Positions 23,563-35,392 of a stretch of 64,000 nt of DNA are shown piece by piece. A program made the translations under genes and the position numbers. Under the pieces are notes generated by a model, which was not told the origin of the DNA, ran no database searches, and saw only the letters and a list, made by a program, of their open reading frames with translations. Numbering within the stretch: the first letter of the stretch is position 1; each line of letters starts with the position of its first letter. Origin of the DNA: Eretmocerus hayati (Eukaryota > Arthropoda > Insecta > Hymenoptera > Aphelinidae); the NCBI GenBank assembly GCA_029851415.1, contig CM056741.1, positions 161,435,685 through 161,499,684 on the forward strand, written 5' to 3'.

Positions 23563-24397
23563 AGGTAAGTGTACCCAACTTGCCCCCATTAAGCCATTTT
23601 CTTAATAACTTTGGCCCATCTCCATATTTTCCAACGTACCTTAACTCATTTTGAAGCTTGTCTCAAGACCTTTAAAATGAGCTAAAATACGTTTAATTTG
23701 GATATAGTGGAGCCGAGCTGTTTGAATTCTTCCAAAAGGTGATTCTTGAGAGTTTACAAAAGTGTGTACCCAACTTGCCTCCATCATTTAAAACAATGTA
23801 AATCGGCGATGAAGTGAATAGAATCGCTTTGATCCGTTTTGATTACCGTGCAGCGACATTTATAGCTTTTAGCTGGCCCAAAACACTATTTCCGACCTAT
23901 TTTGACGTGATAAACACGTTCTGAGTGGTAAAAAAGCCATACTGCACGCCTTTCCGAGATAACCATATGGGGGCATGTTGGGTACACTCCGATGTCGGCC
24001 TTCTTGATTCTCAAACCGTCTTCGTGTTTTGTACATAAAATCGCTCCAAATCAGAGTTCTGCAACCCTGAAGCGCGGATTTTGAAGGTCTTGAGATAAGG
24101 AATCGAATGCGCTAAGGTACGTCAAGATTGGTCGAATAAAAATAAATTGGCACCGGTTTTAATGAACGTGATTTCCTCGGTGATTTCTTAGCCGTGCAAA
24201 CACGAAAAATGGAAAACTCACTTTATATTTTCTGGAGAACGCAGAAATGATCCGGGGTCGATGAAAACTACGTATTTTCTCATATTTTAACATAACAAAC
24301 GTAAAAAAAAAATTGCGGGAAGGTCAACGAGCGCCCATTTCCAAGATCGGCATATGGGGGCAAGTTGGGTACAGAGGCAAGTTGGGTACACTTACCT
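23563..24397 (+). mobile_element. 835-bp MITE, copy 1 (splice-donor-like ends)
   Basis: The ends are AGGTAAGTGTACCCAACTTG and its reverse complement, flanked by TA at 23561-23562 and 24398-24399. This indicates a TA target duplication and a Tc1/mariner-like mechanism. The subterminal word TACCCAACTTGCC recurs internally (about 23767 in direct and 23970 in inverted orientation, and twice at the right end), perhaps as transposase binding sites. Two further copies (30419-31253 and 37084-37918) have the same length and are highly similar, so the family spread recently. There is no transposase. The terminal AGGTAAGTG matches the consensus 5' splice site. Confidence 0.9.
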
Positions 24398-24399
24398 TA

Positions 24400-27077
24400 T
24401 AATGAGATCTATGGATGAAAGATGCTACCTCTACCCCTTCTCCCGAGAAAAATATTTTTGATTGATTCGTGGGCATTACATGTGTTTTATGTAATTAAAT
24501 TTTATTCAGAGTCTCAGTTTTTGCCAACAATATTCATCTTATATGCATCACAGAATTCGATAATCATGAGAAAATAAACGTCCAAAATGACGAACATCCT
24601 AATTCGAATAAAAGAGTTTGGAGTTGTCGAAGCAGAATCGAGTACTGAGAAGACTCACATCAATGAAATGCATACTACAGAAACGACTGCATGTATTATT
24701 GTCAGTATAATAAATGTATTGGCACAAACCATCCCAAAAATACTTGTGCGTAAATTCATGTCAAATTAGCGTACGCAGAATGAGAGAAAAATCTGAGGGT
24801 CTTTGATCCCAGATGAGATTTGTTTGGCCATGCAGTAGCCATAGTGAGGACTGATAATTTATCGTTTGTGACGTTCTTTTAAACATTCCATGCGAGTATG
24901 CTGGCCGCAGAAAGAATCGGGGAGAAAGAAAAACGAAACTACAAGAAATCAAAACTAATGTTCTTGCTTGGCAGCATGAACACCAAGAGTTTGTGCAGCC
25001 CTCGAACTACAAGAAAGAGTGGTAGAAACGAAAGAAATTATTGAAAATACAGCATGGATTTGAAAGTAAGAGAAAATCAGAAAAAATTTGAAGTTGGAAT
25101 GACAACCTTGTAACGTACCTATGCGTCTTACTATTTTACAAAAATCACGGGAGAAATGAGTCTCCGTAAAATTTAGGGGAGAGCAAACAATTCGATATAC
25201 TCTCAATCACTTATAAAACTGATTTTGCAATCATTGATTGGCCGAAGAAGTGGCAAATTCCAAGATTGAAAATAAAAAATGCAAAAATATGTCGATGCAA
25301 GAGCGTTTCTTTCCTTAATTGGGCGCTAAACAGCCAGTCCAAGCTGGAGTGATAATTGAAACATCGAGTCTGGTCAGATCGCACATTTGAGTCGAAGATT
25401 TTTTGTTAATTTTTTGGATAACAAGGTACGTATGCCATTTGCCATACTGTTATTATTCATCAATTAAGAACATTACGCGGTCCATTCAGACTGGTGACAC
25501 GTGTAAGTCAACATCATGTGCAAAAATCTTGACTGAAATGTCTGGAGCACTTATTAGCGAAAGCATTATGAAGGTAAAAGATTTTTGAGAAACTCATTTT
25601 TGTGAGTATACCAAACTTAGCTCGAAACTTAGCCGTTCATAGCTCGCGCCTCAAAATTCCACATGATGGGAATGACCATCTGGGCCAATTTTCAATTTTA
25701 CATGCAAATATTGAATGTAGAATTGTTTGCAGATTTTCAAAATATTTTGCGATGATTTGTCGTATGTTTTGTTCCAGTATCCTCAATTCCATCACATGAG
25801 AGTGAATTTGTTCATTTCCATACATTCCATTGAAGCGTATTGTTTTTGTTGTGATCTATGACGGTTCAGTACACATAAAGACTAGCTGATACTTGATTTT
25901 CGAAATCGGCAATTCCATTAATAGGCAGTTTTTGAAAAATCAAGAATCCAGATTCACAAAAATTCGAACAAAATTTGCAGAGTTCATCTACAACACCGTT
26001 TGGCGCCACATTCAGTTGACCAACAGAGAAACAGATCTCAAAGGGGCTAGAATTCATTAACGAATCGAGAGGCATTGAAGCGCTAAGATATAGTTGATAA
26101 ATTGCAACTTCCCAAAGGCGCTAGCAAGGAAAGAAGCAGCCAATTTCCTGTCTCAATCTCCGCCGATACAGTCCTTCAATTTGTGCTACGAGAGCAATGC
26201 TTTAACTGCATCGCGTATACATCCATAGGGTAAGGGTGCAGAGCTACTGTACAATCCAATTCCTGACGATGATGACGACGACGGCAACGACGTCGATCGG
26301 AAATTGGCCCGATGACATTGATTGTGGCGTTTAGTGTCAGTCACCGTTGCTGCAGCTATAGCTTCGACGAGGAGAACAGAATGCCAATGTAATTATTAAT
26401 CGGTGCCGAGAGATTTTATAGGCCTATTCCTCCGTGGTCTATTACCGATGTCAACATCGTTCGATTGCTCTGTAGAGTATACACGAGGGGACACGCGCTG
26501 ATGCTAACCAGTTGGGGAACTTGTTGATGGGCTCAATTATTGAGAACGTTCATTTTACATACGGTGATATGAACTTGGGTATGGACGACAAGGCTCTTGT
26601 CAGTTTTTAGTTTGTTTGAGGAATTTGAATGTTTGGAACCGTGAATCGCTTAGGACGATCTCGAATTTGAGTAAATTTTCATTATTAGACGTACAGAACT
26701 GATGTATGGTTGATTCTTTGCAATAATTTATTGCTTCAACTATTTTGTTCTGGAGACATCATTTCCTAATCAGTTATTGCGAGATGGTGGAATGACCTTC
26801 CAGCTGAACTATTTTTCAAGTATCTATTACAAATTTGGGCAACTTTCGTGAATGAGAAATAATTTCTGCCAGTGCAAGAAAATATTTTTTTATTGGCATT
26901 AGATTCGAATAGTTTTCAAAATCGATACACTATAGAGGAAGACGATTACTCGCCTGATTTCAAAAAGTTTATTCTACATAGTACATATTTCTATGATAAG
27001 GATATCACCTTTTCGTTGAATCATTATTTTTGTCAATCATAATCTGTTTTCCGAATGATAAATGGTTGGAAATAGTA
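24400..27077. other. Non-coding stretch with a GC-richer island at about 26200-26500
   Basis: The island (GACGATGATGACGACGACGG, then CACCGTTGCTGCAGCTATAGC, then TAATTATTAATCGG) contains homeodomain-type TAAT cores and is less AT-rich than its surroundings. I consider it a candidate regulatory element. No gene is recognised elsewhere in the stretch. Confidence 0.3.
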
Positions 27078-27247
27078 TCTTTGCAATTCTCCGATGTTTG
27101 GGTGCCTACAAAATTGCGAAAAATAACTTTCGCGCCTCGCACACGAGGTTCCCCGCTTTCGAGCGATCATGTCAACCCTCGCCTCCGGCTCGGGTCGGAA
27201 ACGGATCGTTCAAAAGCGAGCTACAACCTCATGAACTCGGTGCGAAA
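27078..27247 (+). repeat. CpG-rich hairpin family, copy 1
   Basis: The core from about 27130 to 27247 folds on itself: GAGGTTCCCCGCTTTCGAGCGAT on the left pairs with ATCGTTCAAAAGCGAGC and ACAACCTCAT on the right, with GACCCTCGCC/GGCTCGGGTC-type words near the loop. It is preceded by a smaller AT-rich hairpin (27078-27120, TGCAATTCTCC to AAAATTGCG). The same pair of hairpins recurs at 30194-30362 and 34597-34770. Family unknown. Confidence 0.75.
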
Positions 27248-28748
27248 TATACTATTTCTATTCGAGGGTGGGAAATGCGCCTTTGTTTTTCGAGTGACTG
27301 TATTCGTCCCGAGCCTTGGCGAGGGTCGAAATTATCACGAGTGAAGCAAAAAACTTCACGCCCGTGTATCGAAATACGTTTTTCGATCGACGTAAAGTGA
27401 ACGAAAACTGCCGTGCATGAAGCAGTGCTTTGCGTACAGTCGATCAAAAATGATCAATTAGGATTTAGAATAATAACTTTCATTCTTACATGGACTATCT
27501 TTCTCACGTAGAATGTTGGCATTTTTTCTGCATCCCCGGATCGCCGTAGTTTTTTTTTCGATTGATGGGAAATTCTTACAGTTTGCCAAATTCCTTTGAA
27601 GTGCTCACAAAGTATCTAAAATCAAATGTTACTTAAGCATATGAAACTCAGAAAAATTATGTAATGGTTCAAAGTGTGAGCGAATGAAAATATAAATGTG
27701 AACGAGTCAAACTACCTTAACCACATAAAACGCGGAAGACAACTTAACAATTCGTCGATTCATGGCGTATTTCCATTCCTATTAGCATCCAAGCAGAAAG
27801 GAAAGAGTATAAAATCCAACCGGCACAAGGATAATGAGACAAAAAGGATTGTCGAAAGTCCCCGGGTAACGATCTCATTCGAGATTTCGAGCTCAAAGAA
27901 CCCGCTATATACATTCGGTGTTGCCGATGTGTTGATTGAGTGGCGATCTCGAGACCAATAACGGGCTCTGAACCAAGTACTTATACTCAAAGCCTTGCGT
28001 AAAGCTCCCAAGAGTTGCAGTGTACCAATCAAGAGAGGAGGAAAAAGGAGAGCTTAAAGCCCTACATACCGACACCGGTCATTCGAATCCAAAGCTAAAA
28101 AGGCATTCAAGCTTCTTGTGCGATGCAGCAGCGCAGAAGTGCCAGGGAGCTTTTAATTAAATGCTCGAGTACTTTGCACGCGTACCTACGCTTCCATGCA
28201 AACTAACGAACGAATCAAATAGATTTTCCTGCTCATGTTGCCCTCTTATACTCTACTCTTCCTAACCGGAGGAGTCTCTTTCTCAGTCTTTCTTTGGCCC
28301 TCGACAAATCGAGGACTCGAAATCTACGTGGGACTATTTACATCCTTTTGGTCGAACCAAAGTTTACTTTAGGTTGCCAAGAAGTTAATACAGTTTGTTA
28401 AATCGAGTAAGCAAAGTTGATGAAAATTTGTAAGGGAATAAGAATCAGAAGGAAGTTCTCAAAGTTTGAATCGGCTCTCGAACGAGTATCTTGTGTTTTG
28501 AGTCGATGAGATTTAGAGCACAAATTTCTCATCAAAGTTTGTCGCTAGAATCAGAGGGTCTTGTGACAAAATTCTCAATTCCAGGTGCTGCATGGCGCAT
28601 TGAATTAATTCACGTCAAGATGAAATAGCCAATTATTGTAAATTTGTGGAATACGGTGTATTTTTTTGAAAATATAGGTGATATTTTTCTATCACAACCA
28701 TCAATTTGAGTCGAAATCGTGAAATTGAAACAAACGACGTGAGACATA
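27248..28748. other. Non-coding stretch; GC-richer patch directly after the hairpin
   Basis: 27250-27440 is CpG-rich (CGTCCCGAGCCTTGGCGAGGG, AAAACTTCACGCCCGTG) and may be a second half of the hairpin repeat, but it is not shared with the other copies. The rest holds no recognised gene. Confidence 0.3.
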
Positions 28749-28897
28749 CACTGTAAAGAATTTTATGAAATCCAATCAAAATTTTCAACTACATTGTGGT
28801 TGAATTTCAACCACAAGGTTCAAATTCTACTGCATGGTTGAATTGAGAATTCAACCAATGTGATTGAAATTCAACCAACGTGGTCGAAATTTCAGCT
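28749..28897. repeat. Imperfect palindromic repeats of GGTTGAAATTCAACC
   Basis: The segment opens with CACTGTAAAGAATTTTATG after TA, which looks like a MITE end. It then repeats GGTTGAATTTCAACC, GGTTGAATT, AATTCAACC and GAAATTCAACC in both orientations. A matching right end (TTTACAGTG before TA) was not found. Probably a truncated small element. Confidence 0.5.
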
Positions 28898-28928
28898 GGA
28901 GATCGGGATGGAGGAAAAATGTTTAGCT

Positions 28929-28967
28929 GAAGAGGGGGAGGAGGGGGAGGAGGAAGAGAAGGAAGGT
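28929..28967. repeat. Polypurine tract
   Basis: Almost pure G/A sequence of GAGGGGGAGGAGG type, about 39 bp. It is low-complexity and mirror-like. Confidence 0.8.
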
Positions 28968-29110
28968 TGGTGGGGATGAACACCAAAAAACATCAGCTCC
29001 ATAACACTGAATAGCACCAAGTAGGAGGTGTGCGAACCCAGACAGGCGGGCGGTCACCCGTTCGCATACGACTACCGCCGAAAAGTTGCTTGTCCGCGAT
29101 TCTTGTCCGA

Positions 29111-29134
29111 AATCCGGATTTGAAAACACTCTCC
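29111..29134. repeat. Isolated terminus resembling the 51.5-52.0 kb foldback element
   Basis: TCCGGATTTGAAAACACTCTCC matches the right end of the element at 51540-52014 (CCGGATCTGAAACACTCTCC) with two differences, and the next bases are also alike (TGATAAG versus TAGTAAG). No left partner is seen upstream, so this is a possible solo end. Confidence 0.4.
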
Positions 29135-29139
29135 TGATA

Positions 29140-30193
29140 AGAAATGGATAGCGAATACGTTGCCATTATGACAAAAAAATTTTTATCACAATTCTTGGAA
29201 TCACGAACCCGCAGTATTTTTCTAAAAAAAAAAACTTACATCAACACAGAGTATTTGTTCTTTGGAATTATACAGGGTACAAAGATCAAACGTTTGGTGT
29301 TGATCGCCGATCACGAGTGCTCTTGAAATCGGATCAACTCCACCACCTAAATATGTGTGTGTAAATGACGGATCATTTGGAGTTCAAGCTCAACTCAACA
29401 GAAGGATTCAGCATCTGTTAGCTAGAAAAGAGAGCGAAGAAAAAACTAGATTAGGTGAATAAATTATCGTGCAAATTAACGAGTTGAATTAATTACGTCT
29501 CGATCTCCGCCACCACTATCACCCTACCAAAGCGATAATCCACGACGAGGGGGGTTGGTTTGAACTATTAGAACAACGGTAACGGTTCGGTAACGTTATG
29601 GGCGTTGCGCGTCGGTGGTGGTGGCGGTGGTGGAAGAAAAAAAATATCTAGCCGGTCCTGTCGGTGCAATCTGGCATGTCATTCGATTAGCCTGAGTTCT
29701 CTTGTATAATAAAGCTGCCCGACGAGCCAATAAAATATTTATAGAATCGTTTATGCAGAGTGTGTATACTGCGCTCAGAGCGAGACCGTGAGTAAAAGCT
29801 CATGATTTGCGCACCCCGACGTATGGCGTAAAGCCGTCTGGCTCATACGCGCATCATTGGCCCTGGCATGCATGTATAGTGCAAAAGCCGCACCCCATCG
29901 GTCGGTATTGCACGTTCCCCAGTGGTTACACACTGTTTACCCTATTATATATATAGTCGACATCAGATCTTTGCCTCGTGCTATAATATTATCGGTGGTG
30001 CAACGTGATCGGCTATGTGCAACTCGACCGCGCAGGCAAATTGCGGAGGTGGAGCCCAGAACGCACAGCATGGTACACTCAATGTCAAGCTTTTAAAAAA
30101 TTCATCACTGACTGGTATTGTATCATGTCAAAGAATAATTAATTCCTTAGTTACGACGGAAGTAGGGAAAAAATGTGAAAAAAAAACTTTTTT
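29140..30193. other. Non-coding stretch with GC-richer island at about 29480-29800
   Basis: The island holds AATTAATTACG, repeated GTAACGGTTCGGTAACG words, a GGTGGTGGCGGTGGTGG run and AATAAAATATTTATAG. It is a candidate regulatory region. No gene or RNA is recognised. Confidence 0.3.
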
Positions 30194-30362
30194 TATGCAA
30201 TTTTGTAAGCACTCAAATATCGAAAAATTGCATAAAATAGCATTCGCGCCTCAATCATGAGGTTCTCCACTTCTGAGCGATTATTTCGACCCTCGCCTGC
30301 GGCTCGGGCCGAAAACCAACCGCTCAGAAGCGAGCTACAACTTCATTATCTCGGTACGAGAT
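30194..30362 (+). repeat. CpG-rich hairpin family, copy 2 (side hairpin inverted)
   Basis: The AT-rich side hairpin (30194-30240, ATGCAATTTTGTAAGCACTC to AAAAATTGCAT) is followed by the CpG-rich hairpin (30241-30362, with TCTGAGCGATTATTTCGACC opposite CCGCTCAGAAGCGAGC). Relative to copies 1 and 3, the side hairpin lies in the opposite orientation. The 835-bp MITE copy 2 begins 57 bp downstream. Confidence 0.75.
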
Positions 30363-30418
30363 CTACTATCTTGCATCTTCGTGTTGATTCCGACCTTCCG
30401 ACCTTCACCTACGAAATA

Positions 30419-31253
30419 AGGTCAGTGTACCCAACTTGCCCCCATTAAGCCATTTTCTTAATAATTCTGGCTAATCTCAATATTTTCCAACGTACTTTAA
30501 CTCATTTTGAAGCTTGTCTCAAGACCTTTAAAATGAGCTAAGATACGTCCAATTTGGATGAGGTGGAGCCGAACTGTTTGAATTCTCCCAAAAGGTGATT
30601 TTTGAAAGTTCACAAAAGTATGTACCCAACTTGCCCCCATCATTTAAAACAATGTAAATCGGCGATGAAGTGAATAAAATCGCTCTGATCCGCTTTGATC
30701 ACCGTGCAGCGACATTTGTAGCTTTGAGCTGGCCCAAGACATCGTTTTCGACCTATTTTGACGTGATAAACACGTTCTGAGTGGTAAAAAAAGTCATACT
30801 GCACGCCTTTTTGAGATAACCATATGGAGGCATGTTAGGTACACTCCGATGTCGGCCTTCTTGATTCTCAAACCATCTTCGTGTTTTGTACATAAAATCG
30901 CTCCAAATCAGAGTTCTGCAACCCTGAAGAGCAGATTTTGAAGGTCTTGAGACAAGGAATCGAATGCGCTAAGGTACGTCAAGATTGGTCGAATGAAAAT
31001 AAATTGGCACCGGTTTTAGTGAACGTGATTTCCTCGGTGATTTCTTAGCCGTGCAAACACGAAAAATGGAAAACTCACTTTATATTTTCTGGAGAACGCA
31101 GAAATGATCCGGGGTCGTTGAAAACTACGTATTTTCTCATATTTTAACATAACAAACGTAAAAAAAAATTGCGGGAAGGTCAACGAGCGCCCATTCCTGA
31201 GATCGGCATATGGGGGCAAGTTGGGTACAGAGGCAAGTTGGGTATACTTACCT
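30419..31253 (+). mobile_element. 835-bp MITE, copy 2
   Basis: Same length and orientation as copies 1 and 3, with TA duplications at 30417-30418 and 31254-31255. The left end has one change in the donor-like word (AGGTCAGTG) and the right end reads GGTATACTTACCT. A minus-strand frame of 67 codons is shared with copy 3 only because the copies are so similar. There is no transposase. Confidence 0.9.
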
Positions 31254-31256
31254 TAG

Positions 31257-31418
31257 TATATTTCCGCACTCGCTTGCAAGCCCATTTTGGGCACTAGGCG
31301 AGACAGACATGTCCTCTAGTGCCCAAAATGGGCTTGCAAGCGAAGTGCGGATATATTTTTTCATTACGAGAACCCTAAAATTCTATTTAAACGCGGCATT
31401 TTTAGGTTAGAGTAATGA
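31257..31418. repeat. Double-hairpin repeat, copy 1
   Basis: Hairpin 1 has arms 31257-31297 and 31316-31355, nearly perfect over about 40 bp (GGGCACTAG facing CTAGTGCCC, GCTTGCAAGC in both), with an 18-nt loop. Hairpin 2 has arms TCATTACGAGAACCCTAAAA and TTTTTAGGTTAGAGTAATGA (31361-31418). A diverged relative is at 44565-44745. It abuts the right end of MITE copy 2. Confidence 0.85.
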
Positions 31419-31420
31419 AA

Positions 31421-34374
31421 AAAAGTTTTTCCACCCTTGTATCGAAATGTACAGTTATAGCAAAAATTCATACAAAATTTTCAGGCGTGATTCGAGACTT
31501 GTAAAAAATATTATGATTTTCAGAATTGAAAATCTGCATCCTCAAGAATGCTAGGAACGGCAGGGCTAATTTTCCAAGCATACATTTGTCGGTTTGAATC
31601 TTCATGGTTGGGGTAACCTTCGATCCCTGACTCGAGTATGCAGACATATTATCGTGTGCGTACCGCGGGTGTAACGACGCATACTTATGTCGCATAACCT
31701 TGAACCTTCTCAGGGTGAGTTATGCCCGGCTTTATCGACCCTCAAATCACCCATTAGAAGCTTCATCCGATGTACGCTATAATCAATTGGTCCAACGATT
31801 AATCCATTAATTCCACCTCCTGCGATAAATGCTCATTCGTCTATTATTCATGAGCATCGTTCTTGCGTACACATATTCGTTTTCTCCCTCCTTCTCTTAG
31901 CTTTCGAGAGACTAAATGTATGTAATATTGAGATTATGTGAGATAGCCAAGAGATTTGGGTGGTAAGACTGCTGGTTTCACAGATGGTGGGTGAGATCTA
32001 CACTCATGATGCTTTGAATTGTGTATGCAAATAAGTGGTCCTAATTTTGGCTCATGTTGTCCATAAATCAGCATGGTGAGGCATAGGTGTTTGGATGAAG
32101 GTATCGATTTTTGACTTTAACACGGTTATTGCGATGCCTCCTTTTTGTAATTTCGTTTCAATCATGGTTTCTTGACTTATAATTGTTAATAATGTGATTC
32201 ACCGTGATAGATGTTTATGAGGAGCATTCTCTAAGCTGTTATACGAGTTGGTAAGGACTGGAAAATAACAAATCAAGGGTCCAACCATTGAAGCCCATCA
32301 CGGTGGAACTGTTAACCGAAAAATGATATCAGATGCTGGAATTTACAATCAACGTAAGGTGTGGCCTCGAAGAGGCTCGTGTGATTTCGACATGTGAAAC
32401 CTTGGAGTTATGAAATGAAACTAATTTTCTCAACTAATTTGCAGTAACACCATCATTATAAAAATCATATTTTTCATTCAATTTTTTTGTAAGAAATTTC
32501 AACGATAATTATCAAACTTAATTTTCAAATTGTGTATCCTCAAAGCAGCAACAACGTCATGAAGACGAATAAAAAACGTCAATGGAAAATTTTGACGGAA
32601 GGAACTTTTCTCTAAATTACTTACAAGGGAGTACTCAATTTCCTAAACATCAGTCTTCAACATTTTTTCATCCTTTTGTATGACATAAAATATGGAAAAT
32701 CTGAAATATTAATATACAATGAGCGTGGTGTCTTCGGAATTTAGCACCCCAAGTATATCCATGTGCATGACTCTCTAGCATAAATCAGGGCAATGTTAAA
32801 AATTTTGACTGCAACAACTACCTTTGAGCAGAAAGCCCTTGAGCCAGGAATGTTTGAAGCTCTGCATGGGAAACTTGTCATAAATGCATTCGTAATGACA
32901 ACTATTTTCCAACTTCACAGAAATTCTCGGTCATCTCCGATGATATGATGATTTGAGTAACGAGAAAAGACAGTATCTGTGACGAGACGTCATCATGGAT
33001 AAATATACTTGTACAAAGCATTGAAAAAATCAGCACATCGTTATCTAGATTCGGCGTACTTCACACAAATAAAATCTGCAGAACCGTATCTCGGATACAT
33101 CTGGTCCGGAAGTAGCCAATTAAACGAGTTTACGCGCACGCTCCACACTTTCTGATGCCATCGGCATCATCATATCGCCTCACCCCGTGTGTGTTGCTCT
33201 AAATTCGTTCACGCCCTTTCCGCTTATACGAGCCTCGGCATCAGAATTTTCTCGACATATACGCGAAGCAAATACACACATATATTCACAGAACATCCAG
33301 ATACATACATATACACATCAGGGTGCGTAATGAAGCGGATCTAATATCGGCCAATCGAGTATAGAGGCGCAAATACTCCTCTCTGCAAACCGCCACGCGT
33401 TCGTATCGTCCTAACTAGATACCTATATATATATATATATATAAATAAAAGTACTTATAGTATATATGGTGAGTTACAAGGTATGTGCTCCGTCATCTCT
33501 TGATGACTATAACGTGCACGCGTTCTCTGCATCGCATCAGCAAAGGTGCGCTCTGCTCTCTCGTACCCTCTTTTTCTGCAGAGCCGCTCATCACAGCTGG
33601 AGCCCTTTTTTTTTTGCACAGCTGCCCCGGGGCGGTTTTGCGCTGGGCCCGGATAGGGGGACGCAACCTACGCTTGGCAAATCTCCTATATATTAGTATA
33701 TATGTACTCTTCGAGTGCGTCGGCATGGTGTATGCAGCCGTCGACGGATTTTTCAACAACGATATGCGACACTACCGATTTCTGTATCGTACACGTATTA
33801 TTCTGAAGTATCAGACACGTGTATATATTCAGAGGTGATGCCATCATTGCGGTAAGTATCGATTTTCAACCCCTGCACCCGCAATTTTTATAATATGATG
33901 TATTAGGAGCTTGGTGTAACGATCGGATTATAGTTATGACGTCCCGATGCATCGATAATGTATTTTTTGCCTACGCGATTATACAGCTGGATCGTCAATG
34001 AGACCCGCTCTATATATTTGCATGAAGTGCAATAGGGGGTCGCTCGAGGTTGCGTTATAAATTCAATTTGCCTCCTGTGATGTTGTCCGGTTGATATTTT
34101 GTTGCGAGCGAGTTTTACGCCATTTTTGTTGGGTTTTCTTGCATTTCGTGGTTGGGTCAAAGAATTGTCATGAAGTCAGAGCTCGAAACTTAGCGCCTAC
34201 ACAATTTTTCAAGGCCCTCACATTTTCTAGTACCTTGAAGCAAAATTTTCAGGTTCGGAAATCCAAAAAGTTCATTTGCTGAATAATTTTGATTAAAGAT
34301 TCGGACTTCGGGAATTTCATTCAAATTCTTCCAGATCCAATGCGGACCCGTCAAGAAGACTTACTAGTTATATA
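31421..34374. other. Non-coding stretch with GC-richer islands
   Basis: No gene is recognised. Islands lie at about 31690-31880 (ATCAATTGG, GATTAATCCATTAATTCC: homeodomain-like cores) and about 33050-33740 (CACGCTCCACAC, CTGCCCCGGGGCGG). An (AT)n run sits at 33425-33443. A tRNA-like look of 31950-32000 was considered and not accepted. Confidence 0.3.
33425..33443. repeat. (AT)n microsatellite
   Basis: About nine to ten AT dinucleotides followed by AAATAAAAG. Confidence 0.9.
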
Positions 34375-34531
34375 CTCTGAGAAAAAATTGAGTATATTTC
34401 CATTGTAGGTGTGAATAAATATTCTTCTGGCGATATAAACTTCTTCATTCAAGGAAAATGAACTTTTGAAGCAATCAAATCTCTTATAAATAGATATATC
34501 CATGGGATATTTAATAATTGTTTTCTCAGTG
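34375..34531. mobile_element. 157-bp TA-flanked MITE
   Basis: The left end CTCTGAGAAAAAATT and the right end AATTGTTTTCTCAGTG are inverted with one or two differences and are flanked by TA at 34373-34374 and 34532-34533. Size, TA duplication and lack of coding capacity fit a small Tc1/mariner-type MITE. Its CACTGAGAAAA end recalls, but is not the same as, the CACTGGAAAA end of the 5749-7013 element. Confidence 0.7.
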
Positions 34532-34596
34532 TAGTGCAGCTACCAGACGGAAAGAAAAATTTCTCCGTTGAAAATGTCAAAAATGAAGAATCGTAG

Positions 34597-34770
34597 ATTT
34601 CGCACCGAGTTTATGAGATTGTAGCTCGCTTCTTAGCCATTGGTTTTCGGCCCGAGTCGCAGGCGAAGGTCAAAATAGTCACTCGAAAGCGGGGAACCTC
34701 ATGAGCCTGGCGCGAATACTATTTCATGCAATTTTGTAAATACTCAAACATCGAACAGTTGCATAAATAC
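34597..34770 (-). repeat. CpG-rich hairpin family, copy 3
   Basis: The family core (34597-34718) is present in reverse orientation: TAGCTCGCTTCTTAGCC, then TTTTCGGCCCGAGTCGCAGG, then CGAAAGCGGGGAACCTC. The AT-rich side hairpin (34724-34770) follows. The order of side hairpin and core matches copy 1 once the strand is taken into account. Confidence 0.75.
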
Positions 34771-35392
34771 ATATGATTCATCTAACCCGAAACACTACCA
34801 CATCTGAATTTGTTCATTTTTCGAGACTTACAATGGGTTCATATTAGGAGTTAAATATTTTCAAATTAAAACGAATTTCTTCAATCGCACAGTTCGAGTG
34901 ATTAGCCAGGGAGTTCTGATGCATTCTAGATAATAGAGGTTTCTATGCACCGGACCAGGTGAAATCGAATCAAAATTTTTGTCCGTATCCGCGACATGGA
35001 GAGTTGTGTGTCAAGGAGACGCGAGTACACGGCAAATGACAAAAGTTTGGCCGGTTCTAAGCAAATGTTGTCCGTGATATGGGAGTATTCGAATAGGGAG
35101 GTTTCACCAAGGGTTTCACTATACCTGCCAATTTCGCGCAGTTGTCAAAATTATGAAGTCTGCAGCTTTACCTTTTACATGAGGTCTCGAGTGGGGGGGG
35201 GGGGGGAGTGATAAGGGTCGAAACGGACAATTTCTATTTTGCCTAATGAGCTCCGAGTACCCTAGCAAAAGATGCGTAATTTGAGAAGCAATTCCAAACG
35301 ATATCGTCAAGTCAATCTCGTTCTTTTATTCCGTCAGAATGACCACGACCTTTTTCGTGTACTTACTGACCAAGTTTTATCGAAATACCGCT
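34771..35392. other. Non-coding stretch with G14 run
   Basis: No gene is recognised. The only marked feature is the G homopolymer at 35193-35206. Confidence 0.4.
35193..35206. repeat. G14 homopolymer
   Basis: Fourteen consecutive G between AGGTCTCGAGT and AGTGATAAGG. It is the longest G run in the window. Confidence 0.9.

Noticed and set aside
31950..32000. A tRNA-like string (TTTGGGTGGTAAGAC ... GGTGGGTGAGATC)
   Set aside because: No recognisable B box and no cloverleaf folding.
32230..32310. A decayed tRNA-like SINE head ending CCCATCACGG, as in the 6.6 kb module
   Set aside because: Only the last ten bases agree; the A box is weak and the B box missing.
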